The notes beneath the pieces are model-generated. The model was not told the DNA's origin. It saw only the letters and a list, made by a program, of their open reading frames with translations, and did not search any database. This document shows, in pieces, positions 40,699 through 60,456 of a stretch of 64,000 nucleotides of DNA. A program made the translations under genes and the position numbers. This DNA comes from Neocallimastix lanati (nom. inval.) (taxonomy: Eukaryota > Neocallimastigomycota > Neocallimastigomycetes > Neocallimastigales > Neocallimastigaceae): NCBI GenBank assembly GCA_016946835.1, contig JACVTC010000100.1:467001-531000 (forward strand), given 5' to 3'. Within the stretch, counting starts at the first letter, position 1; every line of letters starts with the position of its first letter.

Positions 40699-41058
40699 TT
40701 TTATCATTGTTCATCCATTTTTCATTTTATGCTACAAAAAGTTGACTTTTATATTGAATATTTTTTAATTTTATATTATTTAAAAGTACTTTACATATAT
40801 AAAATAAAAATATGATACAAAAAAAAAAAAAAAAATAAAAATAAAAGGAAGGAATAAATATTTATATATATATAATTCACACCTTTCAGCTAATGATTGT
40901 CCAGTAACATAACCCATTTGTTCCAATTTTATATTTTTTAATTCTTTCTCTTTTTCATTATTATTTTCGATATCATTGAAGAAATGAACCATTTCCATAA
41001 ATAAATAGTCAAAACATGATTCTGCTATTTGTGTTTTATCTTGTTTATATAAACTCAT
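39088..41058 (-). CDS. TRS33: TRAPP complex subunit TRAPPC6/Trs33, 5 exons
   Basis: Bet3-family subunit of the TRAPP complex, the Rab exchange factor for ER-Golgi and Golgi traffic. Exons: 41058-40883, 40019-39902, 39622-39530, 39448-39355, 39119-39088; they join in frame to 170 aa, close to the family's usual 150-190. Recognisable blocks: [73 protein letters not shown] and C-terminal [10 protein letters not shown]. The last exon is only 32 nt including the stop; it was found because it completes the expected Cys-x-Phe-Gln ending. Intron 1 has a less usual donor, GTGTGA. The alternative donor two bases on would create a stop at the junction. An (AAT)n run lies in intron 1. Confidence 0.93.
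40157..40221. repeat. (AAT)n array in TRS33 intron 1
   Basis: About 21 AAT units within the first intron of TRS33. Confidence 0.93.
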
Positions 41059-41208
41059 TTTTCTTATTATTATTATTATGTCGTATTAATTCTGTGGATT
41101 AATGTATTGAGATTTTAAATAATAAAAATAAATAAAATAATAATGTATAAAATTGATATTATATTTTTTTTTTATTAATTTAAAATTCCTATTATTATTA
41201 TATTTATT

Positions 41209-41264
<56 letters not shown>

Positions 41265-41750
41265 TATTATTATATAAATTATGAAATTAAAATATTTCCA
41301 AATAATATTTTGGTATTATTATGAAAATAAATAATAAAAATTAAAAAAAAATTTAAAAAATAAATAAATAAATATTAAATAAATATGTAAATAATAAAAT
41401 TATATTAAAAAATCATTTTTATTAATTTTTTTTTTTTTTTTTTAATTATTATTTCTACCAATATAATTTAATTATAAAAGAAAAATAATATCATATATAT
41501 ATTTATTTATTTATTTATTATAAAATTTATTAAATATTTATTTAGTTCTTTAGTTATTTATGTATAGTTATTTTATTATATATATATTTATTTATGTATA
41601 TATATTTATCTATGTATGTATTTATGTATTTTTTTTTTTTATTTAGTTATTTATTTGCTTAGTTTGAGAATTAAAATATAGTTTAATATATGTTAATTAT
41701 TTCGTTTTTAAAAAAAAAAATATTCACACTTCAAATCTATCTCTCTCTCT

Positions 41751-41781
<31 letters not shown>

Positions 41782-42279
41782 TTTTTTTAATATATAAATT
41801 TTTTTTTTATATAATATTTTATTTATTATGTAATTCTTTTTTTTTTTTTATTTTATTTTTCATTTGTTAATTATAAAATTACATTAATTAATAAAAGAAT
41901 AAAAAGTTTTTTTAAAAAACTTTTTTCTTTTTTATTATTATTTTATTATCACTAAAATTGTAAATTTAAAATATTAAAACTTATTTTATTTTCATTAATT
42001 TGTAAATTAATTATATTATTTTTAGAAATATTATTTAATATATATTATGTATTATCCCTTATTTTTTTTTTTTTTTGTCTTGTCTTGTCTTGTCTTGTCT
42101 TGTTTTGTTTTGTTTGCTTGTTTGTTTGTTCTTTTTATTTTATTTTATTATTATTAATATAATAATTATTATGAATAACTTTTTCATGTTTTATTTTTTT
42201 TTTTTTTTTTAAAAAAAATCTTTTTCACTATTTAAGTTTTTATTATCATATACTTTTTAACTATTTTTTTTTTTTTATC
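41059..42279. other. Intergenic region between TRS33 and tomosyn
   Basis: Contains the promoter side of TRS33 and the 3' end of the tomosyn gene. It holds a T run of about 49 (41212-41260), TA dinucleotides (41755-41780), and a short GTCTT pentamer run at 42076-42103 going into TTGTTTG repeats. No gene is visible. Confidence 0.65.
42076..42130. repeat. (GTCTT)n then TTGTT/TTGT repeats
   Basis: Five GTCTT units followed by TTGTTT and TTGT variants. This short repeat contains G and C, unlike most arrays here. Confidence 0.85.
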
Positions 42280-42873
42280 CTAGAGTTGATACCATTTCTT
42301 CTTAGACATGCGTTCATTATATTCTCTTATAGATCTAAGGAATTCATTAGCCCCTTGATTTAATTCATTAACTTGATTTCCTAATTCGTCTAAACGCTCA
42401 CCTCTTTCTTGTATATTCTATAATTAAAATAGAAAAAAAAAATTAATTATTATGATTATTATTATGTTTATTATTATGTTTATCACTATGTTTATTATTA
42501 TTATGTTTATTATTATGATTTTCATTATGCTTATTATTATGTTTATTATTATTATGTCTATTATTATGTTTATTTTTATGATTATCATTATTATGAATAT
42601 TATTATGTTTATTATTACAATCATTATAATAATCATAACATATCATTATAAATATATTTATTTATTTATTTATTTATATCAATTATTATTAATTATAATT
42701 TTACCTCTCTAGTTTGAGCATAAATATTAGAACTTTTTGAAGTGTCTTCGATTTGTTCTTTTTTCTCTCTTTCAAATTGACTATCTGATTTACCAAGAGA
42801 TTTACTACTAAAACCTAATTTCTTTAATCCAAATACAGATTTTTCTTCTGGTTTAGTACTCATAGGAGAATCA

Positions 42874-42912
<39 letters not shown>

Positions 42913-42936
42913 AATAATAATAATAAAAGAATATTA

Positions 42937-43022
<86 letters not shown>

Positions 43023-43599
43023 TTATACTATTATAAATATCAAAAAATTTACATTTATTGGTGTTATTTCTTTATTTGGAGAACTGACTTCAAGATTTTT
43101 CTTAACTAAATATAATTATATATATTTAATAACAACAATAAATTATATTAAATTATGTTTCAAAATAGTATATATATATATATAATAAAATAAATAAATA
43201 AAAAATACATAATAAAATAATTAAATAACAATAATAATTAAATAATTAAATTCAAAAATATTAAGAAAGTATATAAGGTTAATATATATATATATATATA
43301 GAATATAATTACGTAAGGTATCAATTTCCCTAATAGATGTTCTTCTTGATTTTGGAATAGTATATGATAATTCTTCATCATAATCAACACTCCATGATTG
43401 AGATTTAGCAGAATACGGTGAAATTAAATCATTTAATGAATTAGAATTACTTAACGAATTAGAATTACTCTTATCAGCAATGTCTTCTTCAACAGATATT
43501 TCCCTTCCCCATACATAATATTGTTTAAATTCATTACCTCTAAACCTTTATTATTATCATTGTTATTATTATTGTTATAATTATTATAATTATTATAAA

Positions 43600-43630
<31 letters not shown>

Positions 43631-44652
43631 AATATTATTATTATTTTAATATTATTATAAATATCATTATTATTATTATTATTATTATAAATATTATTAT
43701 TATTTTAATATATTTATTATTATTATTATTTTATAATTGATTTATTTATTATTTTATTAATTTATTTATCTATTTATTATCTTTATTATAATTATTTAAT
43801 CTAAATTATTGATTTTTTTAATTTTATTGATTTATAAATTAATTTATTAATTTATTATTTAATTATTTATTTATTTAATTATTAATTTATTTATTTAATA
43901 AAATCTATATACTATTTACCATAAAATCATCAATCCTGTTGGTGATATTGATATAGAATCAAGACTATTTTAATATTATAAATATAATTAATTAATAAGT
44001 TTTTTTGTTATTTTGTCTTTTAAAATATATTATTTTAAATATATATATATTTTATATTAAAACTATACCTAACTAAATCATTGGTTGGGAATTTTACAAC
44101 TCTAACTAAATTTAAATCTGGAATAGAATAGAAATTCATAAAGATTTCCAAATTTTCATTTAATGATATACATATACAATATTTCAAACCTATTTTATTT
44201 ATTAATTATATATAGTACATTCATAACATTTTTTTATTATTTAATAAAATAACACTAACATAATTATTAATTAATAACTATTTTTTTTTTTTTTTACCAT
44301 CAATTTCAACAACATATGAAAATACAGGCTCATAATCTAACTTTATGCTATCATACTGATCAGTAAATTTATTTTTAAAGATTTTTATATGAGATGATGT
44401 TACCACAACATATAATTTTTCTTGAATTTTTATATTCCATTTTTCTTTATTTGGTGAACTATTAACATCACTTTCATCATTAATTGAAGAATTACTAGCT
44501 TCTACTGGTGATATAGAATTTTCTACAATTTCATTAATACTCATAGCAGGTATGGATTTAATATATAATATTTTTGATGATACATTGAATTTGAAATCTT
44601 GTACTTATATATTAAATAATACAACAAAAATAAAATTAAAAAAAAATTGAAA

Positions 44653-44692
<40 letters not shown>

Positions 44693-45419
44693 TGTTATTA
44701 ATAATAATAATAATAATAAAAATGTTATAATTATCATTATTTTTATATTATTTATTTATTGTTTTACCTGGTTGCACTATATATCCTTTATCTGTTTGAA
44801 TAACAACATGATTTACACATTGTCCTTTTTCATTTCCAATAACCATGATAGGAAAATCAACATTAGATTCTAAAATATCAACAGTCACTGGATTTGGAAC
44901 CAGTGATCCTATTATAATATATTATAAAAAATATATATATATATTAAAGAAAAATATTAAAAAATTTTAAATATTAAATATTAAAAAAAAAAAAAAACTA
45001 GTAATAAATTAAATAATAAATTAAATAATATATATTTCAATGGATTTAAAAGTAAAATAATGAAAAATATTATATATAATTCATGATTATATTAAAAGTA
45101 TATAAATATCATATTAAAAATAATAATAATTATATTAAAATTTCATTACCAGCATCAATTACACATGTTTGATCATCGCAAAAAATTGAAAATATACTTA
45201 ATTGTTTAGTTTCAGTCATTAATGCTATCCTAAAAATGATACATAATATTTAAAATAGATTATATTAACATATTAATTATAGATATAGATATAGATATAG
45301 ATATAAATATTACATATTTAAGCATACATTCCTATTTGTTTATAATAAGAAAAATCTTCAATTTTACTGTCAAATTCCTTACTTTTTTGTAATTTCACCC
45401 TTCCATTTTTTACTTTTAC

Positions 45420-45456
<37 letters not shown>

Positions 45457-46393
45457 ATTATTATTATTATTATATACATTTATTATTTATTATTATAATG
45501 ATGATATCAATAAGATATTATATTTCATCACTAAATATGATATAAATAAATAAATATATATATATATACCTCTTTTAGATGAACTATCTTTATTACTACT
45601 TTCAGTATCATTATCCTTCACAAAAGAATAAATTTCAAGTTTATTATCAAAAATAATTAATGTTTTATCATAAGAAACAATGAAATCAAAGATTTTAACA
45701 TTTTCGGGTAATTGTAAAGTTTCTAATAATATAAATCCATAAGACGTCTGTAACCAATATCTCATACTGCTATCCTTATGATAGGTGACATATCCATTGA
45801 ATAAAATATTTTCAGAATTTTCACTATATTTTTCTTCAGATATAAAATTAATAATGAAATTCTTTGTAAATTGAGTTTGAATAGATTTAGTGATATCCGG
45901 TAATTTTAATAATGAAAGATCATCATAAATGAAATTTTCTTCCTTATTATCTACTAACCGGAAGAATCTACAATTTACATCATTCAAAGTGGCCAATAAT
46001 AGTTTATCTTCATATGGAACAATATCAAAATCAGTAATATTTTCATCAATATCAATTTTGCTTACTGATACTGGTGATCCAAATTCAACATTTTGAAGAG
46101 TTATCATTGTAATTTTATTTTCAGTAGATTGAATAAGATTTTGTTCACTACAAATTATTTGAGTTTTATTTTTTTCTAAACTTATCCATTCAATTTTTTT
46201 AACTATTTTAATAATTATATTATCCAAAGTTTAATATTTTAGTATAGATAAAAATCCATTTATTTATTTATTATTTATATTTTGAATAAATTAATAAAAA
46301 AATAATTAATTTTAATAATATTTTTTTTTAAATATATATATATATATATATAGTATTTAATATATAAGACTTTTTATTTTATATATATCTTAA

Positions 46394-46426
<33 letters not shown>

Positions 46427-47715
46427 GGATAAAAATTAAATAAAAGTAAAAATGAAAAAAATAATAATAACTTACTTGGTTTTACGAGTTCTAAAGTAGA
46501 TTCTTCATTTCCATTATTTCCATCATTATTTTCAGTTTTATTATTGAGAGATTCTTTTGATGATGCTGATTTTAAATATTCTTTTATACTTCTTTTAAGT
46601 AAAGGTTTTTGAGTTTTTCCTGTTTTCCAAAAAAATAGATTTCCTTGGTCTGAACCAGTAACAAAATGAATACCATCTGGACACCATTTAATATTGGTAA
46701 GAATTTCTTCCTGTTGATATCTTTCAATAATTTTTTGTTTTTTAATATGATATTGAATAATTAAACCATACTCAAATCCAATTAATATTCTATTTCTGCA
46801 AGGATTTAAGGATAAACATTGAACAAGTGATGGTAAAGCTTCTCCATTCTTAGTTTTACATATAATTGAAATATTAGATAAAATTCCATTAACAACATCA
46901 TAGATATAAACGCAACCATTATCTGAACCTAAAAATAACCAATTTGAATCTGGATAAAAATCGATACTTGATACACTAATATTCAATTTAACCTGCAAAT
47001 GAACAGTTCGTTCATTCACATTCCATATAATCAACTCCTCATTATCAAATATACTAATTAAATATTCACCACCGGTTTTAAATTTTAAAAAATTAATTTT
47101 TTCTTTATCCTGTGCTAAATATAAATATGTATCCCTAATTTCTTCTGAATTATTTTTATTTCTTGGAAAACGAATTAAGTTTATACCCTAATAATTGATA
47201 AAAATATAATAAGATATATATTAAAATTGATAAATGTTTATTGGCATTATTATTAATACATTTATATAAAGGCAATTTAATAAACTGATTAATATTTATA
47301 TTCTAAATGTAATTAATAATTAAAGTGAAAAATTTTAAATATATAAATATTGAATTATCGGTATATTTAATCTTTTTTCTTATTTATTTTATTTATTTAA
47401 CTATTTATTTAATAATATTTTTTTTTTTTTTTTTTTTTATTAAAATTATTATGATAATTTTTTATTATTACTGTAAAGGTTATCATTATTAACTACAATT
47501 ATTATAACTATTATTATATTTATGATTATTATGATTAAAGTAAAGTAATAACTGATATTTACTTTATTTGTTCCAATGGCTAATAAATTTTGGGATCTAT
47601 CAGCTGCAATTATTGCATTTTCTTTGGATAATCCATATCTCCATATTTCATTTAATTCTGCTTTTTGAATATTCTTTTTACTAAGACGTCTTGTAAACAC
47701 TTTTAATAAAGACAT
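42280..47715 (-). CDS. SRO7: Tomosyn/Sro7-type syntaxin-binding WD-repeat protein with C-terminal R-SNARE, 13 exons
   Basis: Regulator of exocytosis that binds plasma-membrane SNAREs (Lgl/tomosyn/Sro7 family). Exons: 47715-47563, 47187-46476, 46202-45570, 45418-45328, 45229-45150, 44908-44768, 44597-44298, 44189-44069, 43964-43920, 43545-43313, 43105-43053, 42875-42705, 42417-42280; they join in frame to 956 aa. N-terminal WD blades are visible: DNEELIIWNVNERTVHL, SNWLFLGSDNGCVYIYDV, RILIGFEYGLIIQYHI and GIHFVTGSDQGNLFFWKT. The middle (exons 3-9) continues the propellers with weaker matches. Exons 10-11 are a Ser-rich linker. Exons 12-13 carry the R-SNARE: ERGERLDEL with the zero-layer Arg at about residue 916, ending YNERMSKKKWYQL, the tomosyn-type C-terminus without a membrane anchor. 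The presence of the SNARE makes it closer to animal tomosyn than to yeast Sro7. Confidence 0.9.
42440..42640. repeat. TTATTATTATG-type cryptic repeat in tomosyn intron 12
   Basis: Interrupted repeat of TTATTATG and TTATTATTATG units lying in the intron before the last exon. It yields overlapping Ile/Asn/His-rich open frames on both strands that are not genes. Confidence 0.85.
42940..43022. repeat. (AAT)n array in tomosyn intron 11
   Basis: AAT array of about 27 units in the intron between exons 11 and 12 of the tomosyn gene. Confidence 0.92.
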
Positions 47716-49299
47716 TGAGCTATATTTATAATTTTAAATACAAACAAAACACAAGGTAATAAAATAAAAATAAATAAAAATAAATAGTAATGTTTAACAA
47801 AATATTTGATTTGTTTATCAATCTATTTCATTTGTAATTTTAAATAATTAATAGATATTATGATATTTTTTATATTACAATGTATTATTATTATTATTCT
47901 TAAATATTTTTTACAACTAACAAGGAATTGTAAAAATAAAATATATTTTTCAATAATAAATAAAATATAAATAATATATATATATATTAACAGAAAAAGA
48001 AAATTACCAAAAATGATTAGAGTTTATACTTCTTCTATTTCGATATTTCTAAATCCTAATTCTTATATTTTATTACATATAATTTTAAAGTTTGTACTTT
48101 TTTTTTTTTTTTAATAAATTTGTTTTAAAATCTTATTTATGATTAATTAAAAATTATTCATTTGTGGCTTTAGTATGAAATTTTTGTTAATTTAATTTTT
48201 TTAAATATTTTATAATTTTATTAAAATTTAATGAAGAATTTCATATTTTATGTAAAAAAATCAATGTCATATATCATAAAAAAAAAAAGTATAAATTATT
48301 ATATTAAACTTTATTCTTACCAAAAATTATATAAAAAAAAAAATTTAAACAATTTGATATAAAATAAAACCAAAAATTATAATAGAGATAATAAAACAGG
48401 AAAAGCTATTAGTAAATAATAGATTATTACTACAATATAATATAAAAATAACTTTAAAAAAATAATAAATGTTCACTATATCCTCAATTTCTTTTAATAT
48501 TAATGAGAAACGAAATAGAGCAAGAGATATCTTTAAATTAAAATTAATAATAAAAAAAAAAAAAAAACTTCATTTTATTTGTTTATCTCACTTTATTAAA
48601 TTATATCTAAATTATATTCAATATATTATTATCTAATTTACTATTATTATTATTGTTATTACTTATTAACTAAAAACAAAGAATGAAATGAATTATTATT
48701 ATTATTATTATTAATACACTCAATTTTTAATATTCTTTGTTATTATGTTAATTAAATTATTACTTATTTATTAATTTATTATTTTTGTTCATTTGTTTAT
48801 TGGTTAATTTTTATTTTTTTTATTTTTATTTTTACCTTTATTTTATTTTATTTTATTTTATATTTATATTTATATTTATTTTTATTTTTATTTTTATTTT
48901 TATTTTTATCATCATTAGTATTAGTATTGTAATTATGGTTATTATTCTTATAAGAATTTTATTATTATTATTATTATTATTAATTCTAATATAACTATAA
49001 AATAGTTTCGTTTTGACTAAAATATATTTCATTTTCTATCAAAAAAATATTTATAAATAAATCAAGTTTAATTAAAAAATTTTTAACTTTACGTTTTTAG
49101 TTTTAATATTATAATTAATTATTGTAAAGTTGGTATAATTATTGTTACTGTTATTGTTATTATATTGTTATGATTTTTTTATATTATTCAAATAATTTAT
49201 TTATCTATTCATAATTCATAAAAAAAATTATTTTTTATATAAAATAACGAATTGTGAAAGAAAAAAAAAAAAAAGATTATAAAAAAAAGTCAATAAAAC
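47716..49299. other. Intergenic region between tomosyn and the PEX26-like gene
   Basis: Holds the tomosyn promoter and the 3' end of the PEX26-like gene. There are TTTTA/TTTATA runs at about 48797-48910 and ATT runs near 48690 and 48960. No exon is recognisable. Confidence 0.65.
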
Positions 49300-50754
49300 T
49301 TAATTAATATTTATTATTATCATTATTGTTTCATGTAACTTTTTTAGAATTCTTTCAAAAATAGTTCCTCTAATGATTTCTGGATTTTTCTTAATAGCAA
49401 TAAATAAGATAATAACTAATATGAATGGTGCTTTATCCATTAAAAATCTTGATAATATTTTCCAGAAAGATTCATAACTACCATCAACAACACCATTACC
49501 AATATCATATTTATTTTGATGTTTATTATTAATTTTTTTTTGTTTTGATTTTGTTCTCTTTATTATTTCTTTATTATTATCCTTTATATCATTTAATGTA
49601 TCATCAACAGAAGTTTTTGAAGAAGATATTTCATTAATTGAAGAAAATAAATTTTTATTTGAAGAGGTTTTAGCATTTTTATCTTTTTGTTTTTCTTGTT
49701 CCTTTAATGTTTCCATTTTAACTACTTTATCACAAATTAACTATATATTATCATGGATAATATAATAATTTTTTTAATAATAAAATGATTAGAATAATTT
49801 TAAATAAATATTAAGATATATTAATTTTATTAATCTTCAATATCAACGATTATAATATTAAAAAAATTTTTTTCTTTATATATATATATATATTATAATA
49901 ATAATTATAACAGAAATTCAAACTTAATTATAATTTAATTTTAAAATCTATAAAAAAAATTAATTACTTTTTTTCTATCCATAGTTAAATAATCTTCCCC
50001 TTCAAGAAAATCTATAGAACTATTATATTCTTCTAATGGAGCCAAAACATGCAAAACATAAATTTCTATTAACATTTCATAAAATCTGAAATTTGGTTGC
50101 TGTTTTTCTCTAAGTTTTTCTTTTTCTTCTTTTGACATTTCTCTTATCCATTTTCTTAAATTTTTCTTTGAAATTTCTAAATTTTGTTTCTTTACTTCTA
50201 TTAAAGCACTATTTTTTATAAATTTAATAAATAAATATATATATAATTAAATTTAATAAAAATATTACAATTAAAGAAATTCCAATTAAATATAATTTAT
50301 TATTATTATTATTATTTAACATTAATAATTAACTATTTTCATATAAAAATAACTACCAAGACGTTAAAATTTTTGATGGAATTTCACTGACATCTTTATA
50401 ATATTTATTAAGAATATCCCAACAATTAATTTCTGGTTTAATTTGTTCAATAATTTTTAAATATATTTGAAGTAAATCAGATGGTATAACCGAACGTTTT
50501 ATTTCTTCAAGATCCTCTTTTTCTTCCTTTTTTTTATTATGTAAAATATATTCATCATCATCGTCATCATCCTTTTTAATTTTATCAAATATATTCAAAA
50601 GATTTTCAACTTTAAATTCTTTTACACATTCTTCACATAATTCATACGCTGAATTAAATTTTTTAGTGATATATAGTTTAGATATATTTCTAAAATTTTC
50701 TTTGTATTGTTCATTATTTAATATATCCGATTCTTTACTTAATTGTACTGACAT
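49300..50754 (-). CDS. Tail-anchored protein resembling peroxin PEX26 (tentative), 3 exons
   Basis: Exons 50754-50357, 50208-49968 and 49740-49300 join in frame to 359 aa. The first about 210 residues are helical and charged, with an Asp run (KKDDDDDDEY) in the middle. They are followed by a Ser/Lys-rich linker (about 222-290) and one hydrophobic segment near 313-331 (APFILVIILFIAIKK), with a basic tail ILKKLHE after it. This is the layout of a tail-anchored membrane protein. The order of blocks recalls metazoan PEX26, the peroxisomal anchor for the Pex1-Pex6 ATPase: an early YELCEECV block, a middle ALIEVKKQ...LRKWI block, FYEMLIEIYVLHVLAPLEEY, and SFWKILSRFLMDKAPF before the membrane segment. 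That match is from memory of the family and is moderate. It is certainly a real gene; the function is an inference. Other C-tail-anchored ER or mitochondrial proteins remain possible. Confidence 0.6.
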
Positions 50755-52880
50755 TTTTTTTTATTTCTGAATATAGATTTTAATAAATATTCTTATTAAA
50801 TTTTAATATAACTAAAGCTGTATATGTATTCTTTACTTATTTTTATTTTTAAATATTTATTTTTTAATAAAACAAAATTATTAAGTTCTTTATTGTTTAT
50901 TATACTGGCTTTTATTTATTTATTTATTTATCTTTTTAAATAATTAATATTTTTATAATTTAAATTTAATAAATTATTACTAATTTTTTCCTCTTTTTAT
51001 GTATAAAAAATTTAAAATTTAAAACCTTTTTTTTTTTTTTTTTTTTTTTTCAAAATATAAATTTAAAGTCTTTTGGTTTAATAATAATAATAAAAAAGAT
51101 ATTAGTATTTATTTATTATAAAATTTTAATTAATAAAATATTTTTATATAAAAAAAATTAAATTCGAACGATTGCGATTGGTCAATTTTATTTAGTAATA
51201 GCGTACCTCAACCTTCTTTTTTTATATATCAATTAAATAATATAAAAGTTACATGAAAATAATTCAATTTATATATTATACTATATATTTATATTTAAAT
51301 TCATTAATAAATATTTTTAAAATACTAAGTTTTTATCTTGAAAGAGTTATTTAAAAAATTTTTTTAGTGAATTTTTTTTTTTATTTTTATCCTTATCTAA
51401 ATTATAATTAATATAATTAATAATATCATTTTTTATTGTGTGTGTAAGAAAAATAGCGCAGTACAAAAGAAATATATATATAGTATGGCAAATGATAATA
51501 TATTGAATATAAATAAAATTACAAAATTTTAATATTAAGCAGTCAAGAAATTAATTTAAATTATAATTTATTAAATATTATAAAGATTAGATTATATATC
51601 ATTAGGTGTGTTGCATTTCGGAATGCTGCTTTTGATATGAAATAAAATTAAAAAATATTAAAATAAATGGATAAAAAAAAGAAATAAAATAAAAAATAAA
51701 AAATAAAAATAAAATATTAAATATAAAAAATAGAATATAAAAAATAGAATATAAAAAATAGAATATAAAAAAAAAGAATATGAAATATCAATAAAAATTT
51801 ATTTATTTATTTTATTTATCTTTTCCTAAATGCAACTTATACAGTACGCCACAATGTAAAAAGAATATTCAATTTTTTTTCACATTTCACAAAATTTTTA
51901 TTTTTTTAAAGTTTTTTTTTTTAAAAAAAAAAATAATAAGGACTTATTTTTTAATAATACATGATTTAATATTTTTATATTACTGGAACAAATTTTATTA
52001 TATTAAATATATGTTTTAATAATTACTTTTCATTTGAATATTTTAAATTTATTCTTAATAATATTAATAATTCTAGTAATTTCTTCTTTAATAACTGTAA
52101 TTAATATGTCATCTACATACAAGGATATTATATATATTACATTATTTTTATTGTCCCACATAATGAATAAGTATTGTTTACATTTTAATTGATATTGTCC
52201 TTTTTCAATTAAAAATTTTCTAATTATTTGATTCCATTTGCGACCAGCATGTATAATGACTTATTTAGCTTACAGAAACCTTTGTTATAATCTTAATGGC
52301 CTTCGAGTAAATTCATATAAATATCATTGTGTAATTCTGTATTGATGTATGCACCTTTCACATCTAATTGTAGGATACTACAGTTAAATAAAGAGGCAAT
52401 AGCTATGGTCATTCTTAAATTTTCCACCGGAAGAATTGGAGAAAAAGTTATATCAAAATCTATACCTTCTATTTGATTAAATTCTTTCAGTTCTATAGCC
52501 ATTACCTAATTTATTCTTCACTTTCTTCGCTTATATTGACTTTGTAATAATTCAATGCTTATATATATATATTTTTAATTTTCTTTCTTATAAAAAAAAT
52601 TCGAAAAATCACTATTTTATAATTAAAAAATATTAAAATCTAAAGAATATATATATTAAAATTATTAATTTATATAAATTTACATATTACATATAGAGTT
52701 ATTGATATATATTAATAATTCAATTATTTTTAATTGGTATTTAATAATTAAAGTTAAATTAATTAGTAATAATTATTAATTATAAAGAATAAATAATTAT
52801 TACTCCATATATTTTTATTAAAAAAAAATATAAAAAATTTTTTAGAATATACTTTTCTAATTATTAGTAAAGAAAAAAAG
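50755..52880. other. Divergent intergenic region between PEX26-like and PSMD5 genes
   Basis: Contains the promoters of both flanking genes, which point away from each other. An inverted CCAAT (ATTGG at 51177-51181), within the GC-richer patch TTCGAACGATTGCGATTGG, lies about 420 bp upstream of the PEX26-like start. A 12-of-13 inverted repeat (51610-51622 against 51824-51836) and three copies of a 14-bp AAAAAATAGAATAT unit (51725-51770) lie in the middle. The right part is a copia fragment. Confidence 0.6.
52037..52545 (-). pseudogene. Decayed Ty1/copia-type reverse transcriptase fragment
   Basis: On the minus strand this reads as part of a Pseudoviridae/copia reverse-transcriptase (RVT_2) domain. 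Recognisable pieces in order are EFNQIEGIDFDITFSPILP, LDVKGAYINTELHNDIYMN, a KWNQIIRKFL block and SLYVDDILITV; the YVDD catalytic box is at 52108-52119. The frame is broken. At least two stops lie upstream of 52502, one stop falls near 52298, and there is a frameshift near 52255 between the SLY and GRKWN blocks. Gag, protease, integrase, RNase H and LTRs are not visible, so this is a short dead remnant. It sits in the divergent promoter region about 380 bp from the PSMD5 start codon. Confidence 0.85.
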
Positions 52881-60242
<7,362 letters not shown>

Positions 60243-60333
60243 AAAAAAAATTAATATTTAATGAATTATTATTATGTTAAATAAATAAGATAAAAAAAAA
60301 ATTTTTTTTCTATATATTAAAATCTATTAAAAA

Positions 60334-60366
<33 letters not shown>

Positions 60367-60407
60367 TATAATAAGAATATGTAGAAATACAAGGAAATAG
60401 GTTAAAT

Positions 60408-60456
<49 letters not shown>

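Noticed and set aside
52293-52502. Small real gene coding a 69-aa protein
   Set aside because: The residues are the middle of a copia reverse transcriptase and continue past stops and a frameshift to the YVDD box, so it is a pseudogene piece.
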